DNA of 64,000 nt from Bacteroidota bacterium (GTDB taxonomy: Bacteria > Bacteroidota > Bacteroidia > Bacteroidales > Paludibacteraceae): assembly GCA_023391625.1 (NCBI GenBank), contig JAEWAN010000006.1:124001-188000 (forward strand), in the 5' to 3' direction. Positions 61,001-64,000 of the stretch are shown here, one piece after another. How positions within the stretch are numbered: the first letter of the stretch is position 1; the number at the start of each line of letters is the position of its first letter. Both the position numbers and the translations under genes were made by a program. The notes beneath the pieces were generated by a model, which was not told where the DNA came from, ran no database searches, and saw only the letters and a list, made by a program, of their open reading frames with translations.

Positions 61001-62708
61001 AGGAAACAATTACAGAATACGTGTACGCACTACAAACTATGCTATGACATCCGCTCCTTACGAGTCTGCAATAGAAATACGTGAAGTGCCTGCAGCACCG
61101 GAAGCTTTTGCAGCAACAAATGTATCTCCGGCTTCATTCGTCGCCAACTGGAGCGTAGTGCCTGACGCAACCGGATATATTATTACGGTCAACGGAAAAA
61201 GTACTATAGTAAACGACGGTAAAGCCAGCTCGTATGAAATTAAAGGACTTAATTCAGAAACAAAATACGTTTACACCGTACAAGCGACAAGAGACGAACT
61301 TGTGTCTGAACCGTCAAATAGCGTAGATGTAAGAACAACCGACGGAGGTCTTATCAGTTTTGAAGGAGAAACCACCATCACCACCAGCGCTAACAAACCG
61401 GCAGAAACAACCCTGCAAATCACCGGAACCGGATTATTCCAGGCTATCGGAAGTTTGCTGGAAGGCTCTGAATTATTCACTATAAAATCCAGCGACCTGG
61501 GTATATCTGGTGGTGAAATAGTGATAGAGTATTCGCCAGTGGAATTAGGTAAACATTCAGCTACCTTAACTTTGCGCTCTATGCTTGCTGACGACCTTGT
61601 TATACAGCTCGAAGGTCTTTGCAGCCCGGCTGTACCGAATTTACTGGATGCTAAAAACGTCACTCCTTTTTCTTTCGAAGCCCAATGGGAAGCTGCAGAA
61701 AATGCAGAATCCTACTTACTGACAGTATCTGATGAAAACGGTAATATTCTAGATGGCTATGGCGATATCAACACAGAAGGAGCAACATCTTTAGTTATCT
61801 CCGGTCTGACTCCTGTAACAACATACAACTACTTTGTTAAATCCGTTGCTCAGGATATAAGCTCTAATGCGTCAGAACAAAAAACAGTAACAACTGTAGA
61901 AAAACCTTCTATCGCCAATGATTTTGAAGTAAAAGAATTTCTGGCCGATACAGGAAGCTCTGATTCCGATAAAATCACCGTAACGGGAACAAACCTGCTC
62001 GGAGAAGGAAAAATCACTATTTCACTGATTGGCTCCGAACAATTCTCTGTAGATAAATCTTCTGTATCCAACGGCGAAGAAGTAACCATTACTTTCCAAC
62101 CTCAAACTGCCGGAGCAGATTCCGTTACAGTTAGCCTGAACGCGGAATATGCCGATGGAGTAGAATTTAAAGTTTACGGAACAGCCCGTCCTCAAGCTCC
62201 GGTTGCATTACCGGCACAGGATGTAACATTCACTTCGTTCACAGCAAGATGGGAAGCTGTGGAAGGAGCAGAAAAATACCTGTTGACAGTAAAAGACAAC
62301 AAAGGAACTGCAATCAAAGGATACGACCATCAGGATGTAGGCACAGCACTATCTGCCCCTATTTCCGACCTGTTCAAACTGCGTGACTACTCATATACCG
62401 TAGAAGTAATAGTGAATAAAATCACATCACTACCGTCTAATGAAATAGAAGTACTCACCATGCCGACAGAAGGCGATGGTGTAGAAGAATACACTACCGG
62501 CTCTGTAAACGTATATCCGAATCCGGCAGAAGACCAGTTATTCATAAACGGTATCGAATCCGGAAAAGAATATATGATCATCAGTTCACAAGGAAGCATG
62601 GTACAGCAAGGCATCTACAAAGATGGCGCTATTACCGTAGATAAATTGGAAGCTGGTACATACATTCTTAAAATTGATAATGCCAGCCTATTATTCATAA
62701 AAAAATAA
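58029..62708 (+). CDS. Large surface protein with fibronectin type III repeats and sorting domain
   Basis: The 1559-residue product has a signal peptide ending SSAFALGG, then repeated fibronectin type III-like modules. Each begins with a phrase like AxEVxxTSFxANWxAVxxAESYLLTV and ends with LxPxTTYxYxVK, and occurs near residues 140, 330, 510, 600, 1015, 1195 and 1375, alternating with immunoglobulin-like modules (VTGTxLxxxIxVxxxGSEQFSVD, TYHPLEAGNHTAQLTLKS). Around residues 690-920 sits a jelly-roll-like carbohydrate-binding module (VKNSDFELWDNEG). The last 70 residues carry a type IX sorting domain (VNVYPNPAEDQLFI near 1490, KLEAGTYILKI). It would be a surface adhesin or glycan-binding scaffold; no catalytic domain is seen. 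Confidence 0.85.
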   Translation: MSKFLPLKVLLFLVCSFVYCSSAFALGGATNGTATTKLDKTQLSINEQVTLSVAVEGIKDKDENNKGKCVYTIQIPLEMTPDGGETKSGEWIGADDQAVHTIGKYTTDIPGRYTFPLSVTTGKNGNTNAEDTVVCFCPLTPQAVEASDVKLTEFTANWLTETTADQYLLSLFEGEDALFTDSLVEGTSLHLEELKPATTYSYYVKSYTNEVASIQPSNTITSKTITPVIIKPEIGTLNTVIGQSVSTQASIGGENIYDIIEIAIEGDENNFFTLDKASFTPEDIEQGNNKIEINYNPSQAGKHSVTLKLTSAYAEDQSIAINGQCATAAPEVAEATEVEMTSFVANWKAVESAESYLLTVKDITNLVIGEYEDFNVGDVQSFLVTGLQPASKYTYSVKTVVDGISSAASDIAEATTLEGSIINYSNVSEFIQGVNTIDTKNLRVVGTKLTDKITVEKTGSEYFTIDATEISAEGGSIKVTYHPLEAGNHTAQLTLKSAPAQDVVVELSGKSLPAATTAKEATEITNTSFIANWEVNDASLTYRLVISDGNSTVKEQDFASTTTSYLAENLTPGTTYNYVVYTVANEQASNASNKITVTTHAAPQPVTTAENSQSIRVDWPAVVNADSYWISLYEGTGTEALPEYNQVKTTETGYSFTGLKKNTTYSYQVASLFGSTTYISDKIEATTIGDYGDQVKNSDFELWDNEGSKSIEPRGWNSFMNAEGSVSGFAKDQQVNKSGNKRPGSTGSSSAVIWSRDAMGFAIANGNMTTGKIMANSSNAADETNYNISLTETEDFSAKLGSLPDTLSVWVKYVPKSNGSEARISAAVHDKYDYLDPSGSDPEAVNHLIAKAERNYSPTSDNGWQRLSIPFVKTEKKLSPEYILISFTTNKSAGGGSENDSVYVDDMLMIYTPTLKIDKLSKTKFIPGDYISVPYTLTGSMSVSNINAEPNVVSLEISDETGSFNSTTTLTSIVTDQSGVLTAIIPDDLPLGNNYRIRVRTTNYAMTSAPYESAIEIREVPAAPEAFAATNVSPASFVANWSVVPDATGYIITVNGKSTIVNDGKASSYEIKGLNSETKYVYTVQATRDELVSEPSNSVDVRTTDGGLISFEGETTITTSANKPAETTLQITGTGLFQAIGSLLEGSELFTIKSSDLGISGGEIVIEYSPVELGKHSATLTLRSMLADDLVIQLEGLCSPAVPNLLDAKNVTPFSFEAQWEAAENAESYLLTVSDENGNILDGYGDINTEGATSLVISGLTPVTTYNYFVKSVAQDISSNASEQKTVTTVEKPSIANDFEVKEFLADTGSSDSDKITVTGTNLLGEGKITISLIGSEQFSVDKSSVSNGEEVTITFQPQTAGADSVTVSLNAEYADGVEFKVYGTARPQAPVALPAQDVTFTSFTARWEAVEGAEKYLLTVKDNKGTAIKGYDHQDVGTALSAPISDLFKLRDYSYTVEVIVNKITSLPSNEIEVLTMPTEGDGVEEYTTGSVNVYPNPAEDQLFINGIESGKEYMIISSQGSMVQQGIYKDGAITVDKLEAGTYILKIDNASLLFIKK

Positions 62709-62726
62709 TAAACGGTCAATTTAAAT

Positions 62727-62756
62727 AAAAACAGGCTTCAAAAGAAGCCTGTTTTT
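62727..62756 (+). terminator. Terminator of the fibronectin-III protein gene
   Basis: A 13-bp perfect stem (AAAAACAGGCTTC with its complement) with a 4-base loop and a T-run, 18 bases after the stop codon. Confidence 0.88.
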
Positions 62757-62809
62757 ATTTATCAACCATACAGATTAAAATAACATTTCTTTTAATTGGC
62801 ACTTTTAGC

Positions 62810-62817
62810 TAAATTTG
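62810..62817 (+). promoter_or_regulatory. -7 box of the mechanosensitive channel gene
   Basis: TAAATTTG fits TAnnTTTG; a TTTC 20 bases upstream is a partial -33 match. It lies 80 bases before the ATG. Confidence 0.45.
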
Positions 62818-62897
62818 TAATTCATTGATCAAATGTCAGACTGTTAAAAGCAAATTATCAATGTGTCAGTTTACAAAACCAATAACTCCCTTTTACT

Positions 62898-64000
62898 ATG
62901 GACAAAGACTATAAACCATACCTTGATTTTCTATATAATAACCTGATGAAATGGGGACTTTCCGAACGTTGGGCCAGCTATATAGACCTACTTCTGAATC
63001 TGCTTATCGTAGCTCTGTTACTCATTATAACCACTCAGTTAATAAAAAAACTGATCGACTTTTTTATTCACCGTTCTACCCGGATAAAGGAGGTTTCCTT
63101 CCTCACTTATTTGCAAAAAAATAAATTTCCAAAATACATTTCCCTATTTGTTCCCTATATAGGTCTAAAAAATTTCATTCCGTTAATTTTCAGGCATTTT
63201 TCTACCTGGAACACCCCTTTGGATAAAATCGTAGACATTTGGGTGGTTTACATTTTCATTCAGATAATTATGTCGATCGTCAAAGCCGCGTTTGACATTC
63301 TATCTCATAAGCCGGCATTCCAGGATAAGCCGATCAAGAGTTACCTCCAGGTCATAATGATTGTATTAACCATTTTCGGAGTAGTAGTAACTTATTCCAT
63401 CATAACAGGAAAATCGCCGGTAGCTTTCTTTACGGGAATTGCCGCCTTCTCTGCCATTATTATGCTGATTTTCCAGGACTCTATTAAAGGATTTGTAGCC
63501 AGTGTGCTGGTTACATCCAACGATATGGTACGCATAGGCGACTGGATTACCATGCCGAAATACGGAGCAGACGGCGATGTTATAGAAGTAAACCTGACAA
63601 CCGTAAAAGTGCAGAACTTTGACAAAACGATAACTACCATTCCCACTTACGCACTGATATCCGACTCCTTCCAAAACTGGAGAGGTATGGTAAATGCGGG
63701 AGGACGACGGATAAAGCGAGCCATTATACTAAAACAGAACAGCATCCGATACATTGCTGATGATGAAATAGAACGGTTTCGAAAAATACAGGGAATACGT
63801 AATTACATTGATGAACGACAAAAAGAGATACATGAATACAATGAACGGATAGGCGCAGACCGCAGCATAGCCGTGAACGGGCGAAACTTAACCAACGGCG
63901 GACTCTTCCGGCAATACGCAGAATGGTATCTCCAGAACCATCCGGATACCCACAAAGGATACACCATGATGGTGCGCCAACTGGCTCCTACCCCCAGCGG
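62898..64000 (+). CDS. MscS/YbdG-like mechanosensitive channel, 3' end outside window
   Basis: An open frame from the ATG at 62898 leaves the window after 367 codons. It has an N-terminal extension with several transmembrane helices (about residues 28-50, 105-130, 155-175) and then the MscS pore helix and beta domain: FTGIAAFSAIIMLIFQDSIKGFVASVLV (near 180-207), MVRIGDWITMP and GADGDVIEVNLTTVKVQNFDKTITTIPTYALIS (near 212-255), with DSFQNWRGM following. Long N-terminal extension and beta-domain phrasing match the YbdG group of large MscS proteins, which open under membrane tension. The C-terminus is not visible. Confidence 0.88.
   Translation, partial: MDKDYKPYLDFLYNNLMKWGLSERWASYIDLLLNLLIVALLLIITTQLIKKLIDFFIHRSTRIKEVSFLTYLQKNKFPKYISLFVPYIGLKNFIPLIFRHFSTWNTPLDKIVDIWVVYIFIQIIMSIVKAAFDILSHKPAFQDKPIKSYLQVIMIVLTIFGVVVTYSIITGKSPVAFFTGIAAFSAIIMLIFQDSIKGFVASVLVTSNDMVRIGDWITMPKYGADGDVIEVNLTTVKVQNFDKTITTIPTYALISDSFQNWRGMVNAGGRRIKRAIILKQNSIRYIADDEIERFRKIQGIRNYIDERQKEIHEYNERIGADRSIAVNGRNLTNGGLFRQYAEWYLQNHPDTHKGYTMMVRQLAPTPS

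Noticed and set aside
1..64000. CRISPR arrays, rRNA operons or a diversity-generating retroelement.
   Set aside because: No regularly spaced repeats, no rRNA sequence and no reverse transcriptase were seen on either strand.

Overview
The window reads as chromosome of a gut-type Bacteroidales bacterium, most likely Odoribacteraceae or a close relative (inferred from content, not from any search). The pointers are Bacteroidetes promoters (a TAnnTTTG box near -7, sometimes with TTTG about 20 bases upstream), a fused FeoA-FeoB iron transporter, a DUF5686 outer-membrane protein, a C-terminal sorting domain of the type IX secretion kind, PPi-dependent phosphofructokinase and carboxynorspermidine synthase. 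Short hairpin terminators are well preserved between most transcription units.

1-17.8 kb is ordinary chromosome: a truncated secreted carbohydrate-binding-like protein, yaaA, pfp, xerD, a DUF5686 protein, a BtuCD/FecCD-type ABC importer pair without a binding protein, a TPR protein, a tryptophanase/tyrosine phenol-lyase-like enzyme, a patatin with a C-terminal barrel, a bile acid:sodium symporter family carrier and an ABC-F ATPase.

About 18.4-25.4 kb is a visibly AT-richer mobile element set against an initiator tRNA gene. It carries a ClpP-fold serine protease (SDH_sah type) with a small acidic partner, a small basic protein, a filamentous-phage gene II/X-like replication protein, a lipocalin-like lipoprotein, an unknown 83-residue protein, a small serine resolvase, a 62-residue protein and a large serine recombinase whose reading frame ends inside the antisense strand of the tRNA. 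Its intergenic DNA holds the most unusual signal of the window: three copies of a compact hairpin motif with the same unpaired bases but different, compensating stem bases, plus a terminator/antiterminator leader and a long structured leader behind a near-perfect promoter.

25.6-33.7 kb is one leftward run: TolC-like channel, membrane fusion protein, heavy-metal RND pump, OmpR-type regulator, sensor kinase and a small MmcQ/YjbR protein. 33.8-44.1 kb holds carboxynorspermidine synthase, feoAB, a secreted hydrolase, a hexapeptide acetyltransferase, a Bax-inhibitor-1 family protein, gltX and a DUF2264 lipoprotein. 44.4-48.7 kb is a type II restriction-modification cassette (AlwI-like endonuclease and two D12-class adenine methylases, one fused to an XRE helix-turn-helix domain). 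48.8-52.5 kb holds an unknown secreted protein and the rplM-rpsI-rpsB-tsf cluster. After a 0.9-kb non-coding gap come a PCMD-type lipoprotein, an outer-membrane barrel, a calycin-like secreted protein, lnt, a 1559-residue fibronectin-III protein and a truncated mechanosensitive channel at the right edge.
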